Origin: Tetracladium setigerum
Lineage: Eukaryota; Ascomycota; Leotiomycetes; Helotiales
DNA: 64,000 nt
Reading direction: 5' to 3'
Assembly: GCA_031472005.1 (NCBI GenBank)
Contig: PZJY01000012.1
Location: 930,001 to 994,000 of the forward strand
Shown here: in pieces, positions 36,201-46,845 of the stretch
Layout of the letters: the number at the start of each line of letters is the position of its first letter
Position numbering within the stretch: the first letter of the stretch is position 1
Position numbers and translations under genes: made by a program
Notes under the pieces: model-generated
Seen by the model: the letters and a program-made list of their open reading frames with translations, nothing else
Databases searched by the model: none
Told to the model about the DNA's origin: nothing

Positions 36201-38986
36201 CAGTATTACTTGCATATTTACGTTTCGAAGATGTCCGGCATCACAACATTTCGTTAGATATCTCCCTTTCGAGCACTTTGCCTTCTGCGATGCTCATTCT
36301 TCTTTTCACTTAGCTTGCCGTCAAAAACTCTTCTTCCCTGGAAAGACTGACTCCTTGGCAAGTTTTTTCGAATCTCAGCCTGAGAGTGTGGGGTACATGC
36401 ATCATTATTGCCTGTCAGCTGGCTGTTCCAGCTGTCTGTTTTCTGACGACGGAACTTCCCCCCTCAAGTGTTTTGAAACGTCGCTGAAGTATGTCCGAAG
36501 TGGTGCTGCTCGCTTCTGGTGCAATCATAACAATGCACGCACACTTACGAAGTATCATCCCAGAGATGAGACACATTTTTGACGCTCCAATCGGCGTGCA
36601 AAGTTGGATAATGTTCCTCAGGCGCCCAGCTCGCAACAGGCCTGTCGTCTGGATAGTGCATGCGGGGACGCCGTTGTTCTTTTTTTTTATCGAAGGGGAA
36701 GGGAGGATTCAAGGATTGAGGATAAAAGGCAAGGGTAAAAGGGGCTGAAAGCCCTGTGCTGAAGCCACACCCATAGACTCTCAGCGCCTGAGCCCTAGCG
36801 AGGGCAGCTAGTCTTCTTCCGGTTAAATTTGGCGAATTTGAGGGAGTTGTAGGAGGAATGTGGCTTGCGTTGGAGCAGGGAGGTTCAACGGCATCGTGAA
36901 TTACTGTAATTTTCAAGCTGCTGTGGACCTCAATTTCGTCTTCTCACATGGTGCGTTTCCTGGTATCCTTCCCATTGCGGGCATCTCTACGCTCTTCAAT
37001 AGCTTGGGTGATATTGCAAGGTATATCACAGCTGCGCGGCTCTTCTTCCCCCCACGAACCCCCTCCTTCCTAAAACCCAATACTTCGTACTGTAAGTCTA
37101 TAATGCCTGTCGAACTTTGAATCATGCAATGGGGGAGGGGAAGGGTTGTTTGGTTTGGTCTGTGTTGCTTTGCTTTGCTTTGCTTTGCTTTGTTTTAGTC
37201 TGCTGTGTGGATGAGATATCAAAACGGTGAAAGATGCGAGTTCGTGTCACCTGTGGCCAGCCAGCATGAACAAGAGGCAGCTTGCAGGGCGACACCACCG
37301 CTCCCGCTGAGACCAAGACGTGACAGGCCTATCCCACCGCAGACTCCAGAAATAGAGGAAACAAGCACAACGGCGCAGATGACACACGACTGTGCGGGTA
37401 CGTAGATCTTGGATCATTTTCACCACCACATCCGTACTGTACCTCCGTACTCGAAGGGGGCGACTCGGCAATCGCTGTAAACGTCTGCCAAGGCCATCTC
37501 ATATGGAAGAGGAAAGCTCCGAGTTGAGAGGCAAATTGGCCAAAACAGCTGAATAACGAACCTATCAGCATTCAGAACCTCAGCCGAACAATTGGCCGAC
37601 TCTTGCCCGCAGAAGGCTGAAATTGCACCCCCTGTTCATCGCAGCCTTTCGACGAGAAGTATTTATTTACCTAGGAAGGGGTGGGGTCCAATCACCAGCT
37701 GGGTTTTTGCCGAGACGACAGAGCCAGCGTGGACGGCTGAGCCAGCTGGTGATGCTGGCATCCGGAGCATCAATAATCATCTGTCTGTCACCACCACCCA
37801 TGTACTGAGAATAATGCTCTCTCTCTTTCTTTCTCACAACATGGATAGATTCGTTTTGTGGTTGATTTAGTATTCCGGAGAAAGAGTTAACAAATTGAGG
37901 ACGGGACTCCCGTGTGGCCCTTCCCCACGGGAAAAGAAGTGGAAGAAGTGGTGGCTTCGGTGTCAAGGCTTTCCGACCTATTGATCGCCACAACAAGGTC
38001 AAAGAAAGGAGTTGATGAGCAAGAGTTCAGCTGTCATGGTGTGAAGATTCTTGGAATCAAACTCGAGGCAATCCAATAAACTTTCATTGCGAAGCCTTCC
38101 CTGGATCAAGGTGGTATTGTGTTGGCAAATTCGGAGGGATTTTTGGACACTTCTGAATTGATCGACACGGGTACAGCCTCGTAACGGCCACTACATACCA
38201 TCATGAGAACAGTGGCTTGAATATCCAGAACTTGTCTTAAATCGTACAAGTCTTGAACCATGGTCATTCGCAAGAGCGAAAGCAGCCGCTATAGAATTGG
38301 AAGCATACTTCGTTGAATCTAGACGCTCCTTTTCCATTGCCGTGCTACCCATCCGAATCCTTCTGCTGCTGCATCCTTCTCCCTGAAGTGGATATTTGGT
38401 TCTAGACTTCCCCAAGCAACGAGGTAGTCGGCGAGGTCCCTCCAGATCTCGCTCTACTAGTGGCTGTTGGACCGCCGTCGAGATCCTCGATCAAGTGAGA
38501 CATCTTCAATCAAACCATGCGGATAAGACATTGCGAATCTTCCCATTTGCCAAAATCTCCCATGCAGCCAGTGATAAGGACGGATACGTTGCGTTTCCCA
38601 TGTTCAGAGTTGGCACCATAACGGTCAGTTGTCAACTCTGATTGACCAGAAGGAGATGATCTTCCTATGCAAGCTCCTGATCGAGGAATTTTGAATGAAG
38701 CCATTCCTCCACATCCATCTGCATATCCGGTCTAACCACCAGCACCACCACCCTCAGATCATCCAGTATACCTCAAAAAGTTCATCAACTCTGGCCTTGT
38801 GGTCGTTTTCCCGCTGATCCGAAGATAAACATAACTCCATACCGCATGCAGGCTATTGCACCGTCAACATATTTCGAAACTTTGGTAGCGGTTATGAGAT
38901 GATAGATTCAGATAGCCTCAAGCAAAAAGCACCCTCCACTCCTGACCCCCTACATGAGCCATTCGCATACCTTCCACTCACAGTCT
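30218..38986. other. 8.8-kb gene-free region upstream of the FlbD-like gene
   Basis: No supportable gene on either strand; open frames are short and mutually overlapping. Contains an imperfect TTGCT pentamer run (37165-37192), TACTGTAC/GTACAGTA palindromic words near 31790, 34855, 35238 and 37433, and poly-T tracts. The 30.2-31.3 kb part is the likely promoter of the FlbD-like gene; the rest is unexplained. Broken genes hidden by base errors are possible, but I found no coding-like stretch that links across frames here. Confidence 0.45.
37165..37192. repeat. (TTGCT)n pentanucleotide run
   Basis: About five TTGCT units in the gene-free region. Confidence 0.85.
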
Positions 38987-39772
38987 TCATAGCCTCGCAA
39001 GGCCTCTCGTCCTTTCCAATGCATTGAGCGCAACCGCTGGCACCGCGACTGAAAGCCCTCCATCCTTCCCATCATTCTCCCAATCTACCTCCTGACAATC
39101 TTCATTCCCCACCCCGTTAGCAAATTGCACCACCACGAAGTCGATTGCCTTCTCCCCCACCACGACCATTGGTGCATGCCACGTCCCTGCACCGTAAGTC
39201 ACAGCTTGCGATCCATTCGCCATGAAAGCTCTGATTCTGCTCAGATCCGGGAGGCCCCGTCCTGGCAAACGGTCGGTGGGTTGCGCTTCAGCAACCTGAG
39301 AGGGCACTGGTAAGTCCTCATCGTTTGGCGAAGGGGGTAAGCTCGGAGCTACGACGACGAGGTAACGTGCTCGATGGACTTCTTGGGGCGAGATTCCCAA
39401 CGGAATGAATGTCTGCGTTGTAAATGGATGGCGCTCGAGGATTTGGACGGGGAATAGTCCTTCGGTGGCGGCGTTGGGAGTTGAGACTAGCTGTCGTGGT
39501 GCGCACACGAACATGTTCATGACTGCCTTCGACGCTTGGGTGCTTGGTGCTATTCCGTAGAAATCTTTCATGATTGTGACATCGAGGTATTTTAGGGCGC
39601 TGCCTTGGTTTGCTTGGACTGCATTGGGTGGGAGGGTGGTGAGGTTCTTGGAGGGGGTCAGAGAGGGTGCTGGATTTGCAATGACGGTTCCAAACATTGA
39701 GAAAGCTTCCTCGCTGAGTAGTTCCGTCTCAATTTGTCGGGGACCATTAGGTAGGCGAACTCTTGTAGGCAT
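38987..39772 (-). CDS. DAL3: Ureidoglycolate lyase (allantoin degradation)
   Basis: Single exon, 261 aa, ATG at 39772. It cleaves (S)-ureidoglycolate to glyoxylate and urea, the last step of the allantoin/allantoate route of purine nitrogen recovery. Family features are the opening LLSEEAFSMFGTVIANPAPS, the core ILERHPFTTQTFIPLGISP, YLVVVAPSLPP, and the signature YGAGTWHAPMVVVG followed by DFVVVQFANG and the conserved acidic stretch NEDCQEVDW. An insert of about 25 residues (PSQVAEAQPTDRLPGRG) precedes DLSRIRAFMANGSQAV. Yeast DAL genes are controlled by GATA factors, and a TGATAA site lies 145 bp upstream. No other allantoin-pathway gene is in the window. The symbol is by similarity to yeast DAL3. 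Confidence 0.92.
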   Translation of the reverse strand: MPTRVRLPNGPRQIETELLSEEAFSMFGTVIANPAPSLTPSKNLTTLPPNAVQANQGSALKYLDVTIMKDFYGIAPSTQASKAVMNMFVCAPRQLVSTPNAATEGLFPVQILERHPFTTQTFIPLGISPQEVHRARYLVVVAPSLPPSPNDEDLPVPSQVAEAQPTDRLPGRGLPDLSRIRAFMANGSQAVTYGAGTWHAPMVVVGEKAIDFVVVQFANGVGNEDCQEVDWENDGKDGGLSVAVPAVALNALERTRGLARL

Positions 39773-40641
39773 CTTATGAGATTGAGGGAGGGTTAGCGGT
39801 GTATCTAGGTATTTGATCTCAACGTTTCCTTGTCATTGCGACGTCTTTTCCGTGGTGGTGGGCGCGAGATGCACAGACTTCCGAATCACGTGTTTTTCCT
39901 CCTGCGGAAAGAATTCTGATAACCACCAACAGCAGCCCCCAAAAATCTAATCAGTCATTTCACAGAAATGAAAACTGACAATCACGGCAGACAATAAGTG
40001 AGGCAGATTTTTAATTGAGAAATCTAATTGTACAAAGTGTTGAGGGGTTCGAAAAAGACAGGAGAGTCGCCTCGTGTCATGAACTGCTGCCACAACGAAA
40101 GCGAAAGTAATAGCAAGTAGTGAATGTGCAAAACACGATCTGCCAAAGAACAAGTGTGTTGTTCCATAGCATGTTATCGATTTGAAATGAGAACGTTTGA
40201 AAAACCCAGACTTCAACTCTTCAAGACTCAAGAAGGTCAAAATGGCTGTCGTCTAGGGGGCCCAGGAACCTGCAATGACCAAAGCAGCAAAATACCAAAT
40301 GCGCTCAAGACGATAGGTGCAAGAACCACAAATTAATACTTGTAGGACCGAATTCTGAGATGTCGAAGTTGTGTTTAAAAAGACAGTATTTCGCGACCTT
40401 TTGATGAAATTGTCGAAATCGTGTAGATAATAACAAAACCAGTAATGTTGCTTGATGCTATCGTCGATGAGATGTCAAAAAGCTGTGTGGGAAGAAGGTT
40501 GATTTGAGTAATGCAACACAAATCCCAAAGAATACCAAAGTTGTAAAGAATGCCGCATCATTGCAAGATCAGAATCTGTTGCATCTGAAGAAGACTGAGA
40601 GACGAAAACTGTGGTGCAATACCGGATGAGGCATCACTGCT
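39773..40641. other. Region between ureidoglycolate lyase 5' end and SANT gene 3' end
   Basis: Promoter of the lyase gene (minus strand) and 3' region of the SANT gene. No further gene is seen. Confidence 0.5.
39917..39922 (+). promoter_or_regulatory. Candidate GATA-factor site upstream of ureidoglycolate lyase
   Basis: TGATAA, 145 bp before the lyase ATG; a second, TTATCG, lies at 40174-40179. GATA factors regulate nitrogen-catabolic genes in fungi. A six-base match can occur by chance, so this is a weak call. Confidence 0.3.
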
Positions 40642-43282
40642 TCACTTCTTCTTGGGATCAGGCTTCTTTACTGGAAGCTTCGAGCCCTTGCCCTTGGACT
40701 TTTGAGAGGAGGAAACCAAGCTGGTACCAGCAGGGACAGAGCGCTCCTCGAACCCGCTACGCTCACGGCCATATCGGCACCAATAGTTTTTACATCCTGT
40801 TGGAGGTCGATTGAACCCTTGTGAAAGCATTTGTTCGTGGACATGATTGTAAAGTTTGACATCATTCAACCTCTGCAGTCCTGGATTGTTGGCTTCCAAT
40901 GCTCTTCTTGCCTGGATTATCGCCGTGATTGCGTTATGCTCTGCATCGGTCCATGCCTTTGGATTAGCAGGTGCCGAAGAAGTTGGCTTAGGCGTTGGTT
41001 TGCCTTTATTCTTTCCCGCTGGTTTCGCGTTGGTCTGGCGGGCTTTCTGTGATGTTGGTGGTGGGAAGTTGTCGTCGTCGTCATCGTCGTCGTTGTCCGA
41101 GTCGGATGGGGCCTGGAAGGCTTCGCTCTCAGAATCATCTTCTGGTGCCGATATGTGACGGGCAGACTTCTTAGGTAGCTTGACCTTGATTGTATGGGAC
41201 TTCTTCGCTGGACCTGGGGGAGCATAATCATCACCTGATCCATCGTCATCGTCATCATCGAAATCAGAACCATAGCTTGTTGGAGGCTTCGATCTGTTAA
41301 GCTTGGGGTTTGCTGAAGGGTATTCTCTGGCAGATTTGTCGTCGCTAAGCCGGGATTTCTTTGGTGCCGGGGCTTCTTCGTCGCAATCATCATCGGGTTC
41401 ACCGGCTCTTGGTCGCTTTGAGAATGTAGGTTTGCTTTGATGGGATTTCATGGCACTTCTGTCTTGACTAAGTCGAGATTTTTTCAGTGGAGGAGATGCA
41501 CCATACAAATCGTCATCAGGTTCCTCCGCTCGAGTTCGCTTGGGAGCAGGCTTAATCTGAGGAGCAGAAGTAGTCGCTCCAAGGTATGGTCCCGAGGTAC
41601 CTTGCGTTCTCGGCCGTGGAGGGGATGCTTTGTACAAATCTTCTTCTTCAGACTCCACATAAGAGCCAGGAACAGCCTTTCCACCATACTTTCCCGAGGT
41701 ACCTTGCGTTCTCGCCCGTGGAGGAGATGCTGTGTACAAATACTCTTCTTCAGGCTCCACGTGAGGATAAGGCAGGTAAGCGCTGTTTTGAGAAGCAGAC
41801 ATTCGATCTCCTCTGGTTGAAGCTTGGGAAGCTGTCTTGCGTCTGTTGTTTTGAGACTTGGGGTCTGCCGTGCTGTTAAGTTGTGATCTGGCGACTGATT
41901 TGGAAACTTGGGCTCTGGCTGCTGGGTTGGAAGTCGCGTCTTCCTCGCCTTTTCGAGATTTGATGATAACTGGCTTGTCGTCTTCTTCATCAGCTGAGTC
42001 TTCTTGGTAGTTCGTGACCTTGCGTGTGGCAGTACGAGCGAAACGAGAATCAGGGATTTTCTTGAGATTTCTCAAGATGTTCATCACCGTGGCATCAACC
42101 TCGTCTTTAGAATTTTGGGAGGATTGCTCGCTTCCAAGAAGGAGAAGGTTTTGCTCAGCATTTCCCGCAGGAACTTCGGACTCGGCAACCTCTTCATCAA
42201 CGCCAATGCCACGTTGGGCTGAATTCTGAGCTCGAGCAGGCGTGACGTTATCAGGATTACTAGGCTGCGATACTTGAGTATGCTGCACCGGAAAGGACCT
42301 GTGGCTCTCGAAATCGGGATCCACATCGGGATCATAATCTCCTACAACCTGAACTTCGGCATCTGTCATGGACGCAAGGAAATTGTCGTTGCTTGGATCA
42401 AGATCTGGATCGAAGTCTAGGGTAAAGCCAAAGCCTCGTGCAGGCTGGCTATCTATCAACGGTGTATCAAACTGATCCGACCAGCGTCTTGTATGTCTTC
42501 TTACAGGCGACGGCGGCTGTGGCCGAACAGGTGCCCGATAATAGTAGACCATTGGATTCTTGTCATCATTTGCTAGTCCCCGAAGAGCAAGTTGTCTCTC
42601 GGTCCAATTAGGGTTAATCGGGAAGGCAGCGATGTAAGAGAACTATAAGTCAAGTATCAGTACTTGTGGACAAAGAATACTTGGATATTCTGAAAGAGGA
42701 CTTACATCAAGTTCTGGATCAAGATCAGGTATCCCGTAAGGAAGCGCCTTCGAGGAATCAGGTCGTTTCATGACGACATGGGGACGACACATCGTCATAA
42801 TATACACTCCGCCATTTTGGGGTTCGGCGATGACTGCTTGCTTGCCGACTTGTGGTCCTCCCAGTTGTTTATCAAGGAAATTGAAAAGTTCTAAATCAAA
42901 CGCAAGTAGCTAAGCAGCGCAGAGATTAGAAACAATTGTGAAGACGAGATGAAAGAGGGAGGCGGAGGTGGCAATTCCAAATTGAACGTACTTTTTGGGT
43001 TGTGTATTTCCACTCGAGTGCTTCTCGCAGTTTCAGGTCTTCGTCATCAGGATACGTGCAAGAAAACTAGGAAAGACTTCTGTCAGTATCATGCACCAGC
43101 CAATGTGTATAATGAGCAGGCAATCCTACTAAGTCTGAGCGGGCTTCCATTAGCCAATCATTGGATAGTTGCTTTGGCTTTGACTGAATCCGGTACTCTC
43201 CAAATTGAGCTGGAATCCGTGACAGGAAATCGGCACAGAGCTTTGGGTTTGGGGAATTATCAGGTATACCGCGGGGAGCCAT
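40642..43282 (-). CDS. Acidic nuclear protein with C-terminal SANT/Myb-like domain
   Basis: Four exons on the minus strand: 43282-43130, 43066-42992, 42909-42706 and 42642-40642. Introns are 63, 82 and 63 nt and all junctions are phase 0; product 810 aa, opening MAPRGIPDNSPNPKLCADF. Residues 1-190 form a conserved-looking region (LGGPQVGKQAVIAEPQNGG, ALPYGIPDLDPELD). The centre is Ser/Lys/Asp-rich with poly-Asp runs, and four imperfect acidic-SPP repeats (EEEDLYKASPPRPRTQGTSG type) lie between about residues 420 and 560. The C-terminal domain (about 706-775) begins AWTDAEHNAITAIIQARRAL and contains GCKNYWCRYGRERSGFEERS, resembling a SANT/Myb helix-turn-helix. The tail is Lys-rich (PVKKPDPKKK). 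A chromatin or DNA-associated role is an inference. It is divergently arranged with the NCBP3-like gene. Confidence 0.75.
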
Positions 43283-44563
43283 ATTGAGGAGTATATTTCT
43301 TTTGAACGAACAGGGTAGCGTGGAATTGACAACTCTTGGGCAAAACTTGAGGAGACTTGAAGACGTTCGATGAAGAGAAAGGAAGAGTGTTTGGAGAATG
43401 CTGGGGGAGATGCAATGTATATGAGGGCCTTAGTAACAATAGAGCCTTCATGGCGACTCATTAGCATTGTGAAGTCCATGAAGAATAGAGTCTTCGTAAC
43501 AATAGAGTGTTCATGAGGACCCATCGGCATTATGAAGCCCATGAAAGATAGGGCCATTGTAACAATAGAGCCTCCATGAAAGCCCATGAAAAATAGCGGC
43601 ATTGTTATTGTTAATGTGAAAAGATGCGAAAGAGTTGTATTGTTATGATGCATGACAATGAACAACTTGATGCAAGGCTGCGCGAGGAAGTGAAACTTGA
43701 AAAAAGGGCGGGCAGGCATAACAATTGTCCCATTGTGCCAGGACACTAGCATTATCGAAAAAGTACCACCACCCCATCTTGAAGTGAAATCTGATCTGAA
43801 GCAACCCATAGACTGGGTGATACAATCTCAACCGATCAACTCGATCAGGACAATGTCATGATATTCTGAGACCATGGCTTTTCAGCTCTGTTCCACGGCT
43901 AACTATACCAGTGGACCAATTCGATCGATCATTGTGGACATTTGCCGCAAATAAATAGCTGGCGGCACGTTGGTCTTACTGTGACCTTTGCCCACGCCGT
44001 GAGGTGAGCTACATCAGCCATCGCTTGGTAGCAGTTGAGAAAGAAAGGTTGAGATGGATGGATCTCAAGGTTTCCTCGTGTTTTAATAAGTTTGCTGCCA
44101 TGGTGATGATTTGAAGCGGTGCTATTGTTGTTTTTAGGCCTTCCCGAAAGAGAAAGACGAGCTTCATGATATGATGGTTAGAATATGATAGTGAAGTAAA
44201 GGTGATGTTGACGTTCGAAAATCAAGCGAGATAGCAGAGCCAGCCTCCTGATTGGCTGGGATGTTCAGCCTTGTTGCTAAGTTGAAGTACTCAATCAGCC
44301 TTGCCTTGGCATTCCGCATGCGAGTTGAGTTCTTTGAAACTGTGTCGAGGAGTCCAGAGTACTGCAGCTAGAATAACGATTGAGAGCTTCAAGCCATCTT
44401 TACTTTTCACCGTCGCCATCACCGACACTGAGACCAACACAGTCAAACACCTGAAAGCCGTCTCTTCGAAGCTCCTTCCTTGCGCGCTGGTTGAAAGAAG
44501 TTCGACACACCTCTGCTCGAGTATCGCCGCTCAGCGCCGATCGCTGGGCGCAATTCATAGAGT
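43283..44563. promoter_or_regulatory. Shared divergent promoter region (SANT gene / NCBP3-like gene)
   Basis: 1.28 kb between two start codons facing away from each other. Near 43430-43580 there are repeated short segments of the form ACAATAGAG with TTCATG/CCATGA words, giving a loose internal repeat. No gene is supported. Confidence 0.5.
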
Positions 44564-45942
44564 ATGGCAGACATGGATATCGAAATGGACCTGGACCTGG
44601 GGTATGAAGACATGACAACTCAAGATATTGGCATCTTGCCAGAAGGCGAGCCTACGGTATTTTTCTTTCCTCGGATGATTGGTTTTCGAGCCTGCTAACC
44701 AAAATCCAGACCGACGCGCCGAAGCCAACACTCTCTATCCCAAATGACGAATCCATTCCAAATTATGCAGATCTTGTGCCGGAAAAGGTTCACATTCGAG
44801 GGCTTGATGATATGACCACGAAAGACATCAACGCATTTGCATCCGAGCACTTTGGGGCTTATCGACCTTCGCGCATTGAGTGGATTGACGATACTTCGGC
44901 CAACATCGTCTACGAATCTGCAGAAATCGCCCATGAAGCTTTGGTTGCTTTCACAGTTCTGGACACGGCAAGGCTATTGGATGTTCCTCCTCTCCACACT
45001 ATTGCAGCAAAGCCTTTCGATCAACACCCATCTTCAAACCTCAAAGTTCGGCTCGCTGTGGCAGGCGACAGAAAGCTTGCTGGTGCTCGAGACCGAAGCC
45101 GCTTCTATCTGTTCAATCCCGAATACGATCCTGGGGAAAGACGGAGACGTGAAGGTGGAGGGAACAGATACCGTGATCGAGGCGATGACGGTTATCGAAG
45201 TCAGAGATATGACGAACGAGAACAGCGCAAGCGACAAGATGGAGACGCCGATGCAGGATTCGATGCTAGCATCTACGATGACGATGAAGAGGCGCTTGCG
45301 AAGAGGTCAACTAGAAATCAACCACGAGAATATCCACCTTTACGGCGTAAATACTCTTCTGGTAGCGACTCAAGACCTCATGACCGAAGGCGAGGCCAGG
45401 CACAATCTAAGGAGCTGTTTCCAGATCGTGATGGGGAGCAGGGGAGACTTCGAGACAGAAGCGCTTCACCATTACGGGAAAATGAGTGGGAGTCTCAAAG
45501 GGATGATGTTCGGTTGATAGAAAGGAAGCGAGATATGGCTGCTGCAGCGAATCGCGAAAAGGCGCAGCTCATCGATATGAAATTGAAGGAAACCGGGGGC
45601 GGCAAGGAGCTTTTCCCTGAAAAATCCAACGACAAGATTCAACGCTCACACGATGCCACGGATCTATTCGCCGATCGGATGGAGGCGCCTTTCACAAGCG
45701 ATCGTAACGACGGACGACTTGCCTCGAGAACAACAAAGCAGCGATCAGGCCCTGCCAACTCCGGTTTCTCGATTCGTGGTACCGCTAAAGTCTCCCCTGC
45801 ACAGTTCAGCATCAAAGGTGCAGCAGGAAATGCCAAGGAACTCTTTCCAACTTTGGGTGATAATTCGGGCAAGGAGCTGTTTTCGGGGAGATTAGAGGGC
45901 AGAAACCAACGGCGGCAGAAAGCAGAAGATTTATTTCATTGA
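44564..45942 (+). CDS. NCBP3-like (DUF2414) nuclear cap-binding protein
   Basis: Exons 44564-44656 and 44710-45942 (intron 53 nt, GTATTT...GCTAAC...CAG), 441 aa. The DUF2414/NCBP3 RRM-like domain lies at about residues 58-125: VHIRGLDDMTTKDINAFASE, then IEWIDDTSANIVYESAEIA, including the WxDDTSxN signature. In animals NCBP3 binds the mRNA cap complex and aids nuclear RNA export; a similar role here is inferred. The remainder is Arg/Asp/Glu-rich and probably disordered. Six short copies of a [KE][ED]LF motif (mostly KELFP) occur near residues 264, 328, 347, 406, 418 and 436, the last at the very C-terminus. It is divergent from the SANT gene. Confidence 0.85.
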
Positions 45943-46845
45943 ACAGATGAAGAATTAGATGGCCGAGAAGGGGATGATTCCGAAGACATATGCATGGGTT
46001 GAAGGGAAGGGGATTAGACACTATACTATCACCTACGGGGTTCTACATGAGCATATACCACCCGTTTTGTGGTAATACATCTAGCAAGGCACCCAATAAT
46101 AGCCCACATGTACATCAAGCATATCGGCCAAAGTCTATGTAATTTCCACAGTCTATTGCCCCAGATATACTTGTATAACAAGAATGCAACCATCAAGATT
46201 TCACCGGGCGACCTTTGCATATGCTCCCAGTATCAGTCACTGTCTTTTGATTCCTACCAGCCATGTTTGTTTCTCAAGTTTGATGCCCTGCAAATGTTAT
46301 ATTTGACTATGTTCCTCAGGTTGAAAGATTTGGTAAAGTAATATTCTTGCTTGATATGCACCATGAGATTGAGAAAGCAATATTCATTCTGGATTGTCGT
46401 GATGGGAGGTGAAACGGTAAGTTAAGTGCACTCACTCCCTTGCGTCAAAACAGATTTCACAAGATCAGTAGGCAGGCAATTCACTTTAGAACTTCGACAA
46501 GAGAATATTGGAAGGCTTAGGCGCTTAATGCTACAAAGTCACAACGAACTGCTTCCACGAGATCCTCTAACTTAGCAAGCCGTCATATGTGCCTTCCTGA
46601 ACCCTCACAGCCTCGCAACAAGCCTCCCGGCTCCTTTCTCTCCCAAAAAATTCATCAACCGATATTCAGAGGTTTTGAAATCGCGTCCAAGGTGAAGTTC
46701 AACTTTTGTTTTGTCATCGACGATATTCAATCTCTCCCTCGACATCTCAAGTTCCAATCTTCAAACCCTCTCGAGCTGATGGCAGAAGCCAGTATCACTC
46801 CAAGAGACTCCAACTTCTACCTTCCTACTCAAACGAACTTTGAAA
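45943..46845. other. Intergenic region
   Basis: About 900 bp with the 3' end of the NCBP3-like gene and the promoter and leader of the next gene. Short frames only. Confidence 0.5.
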
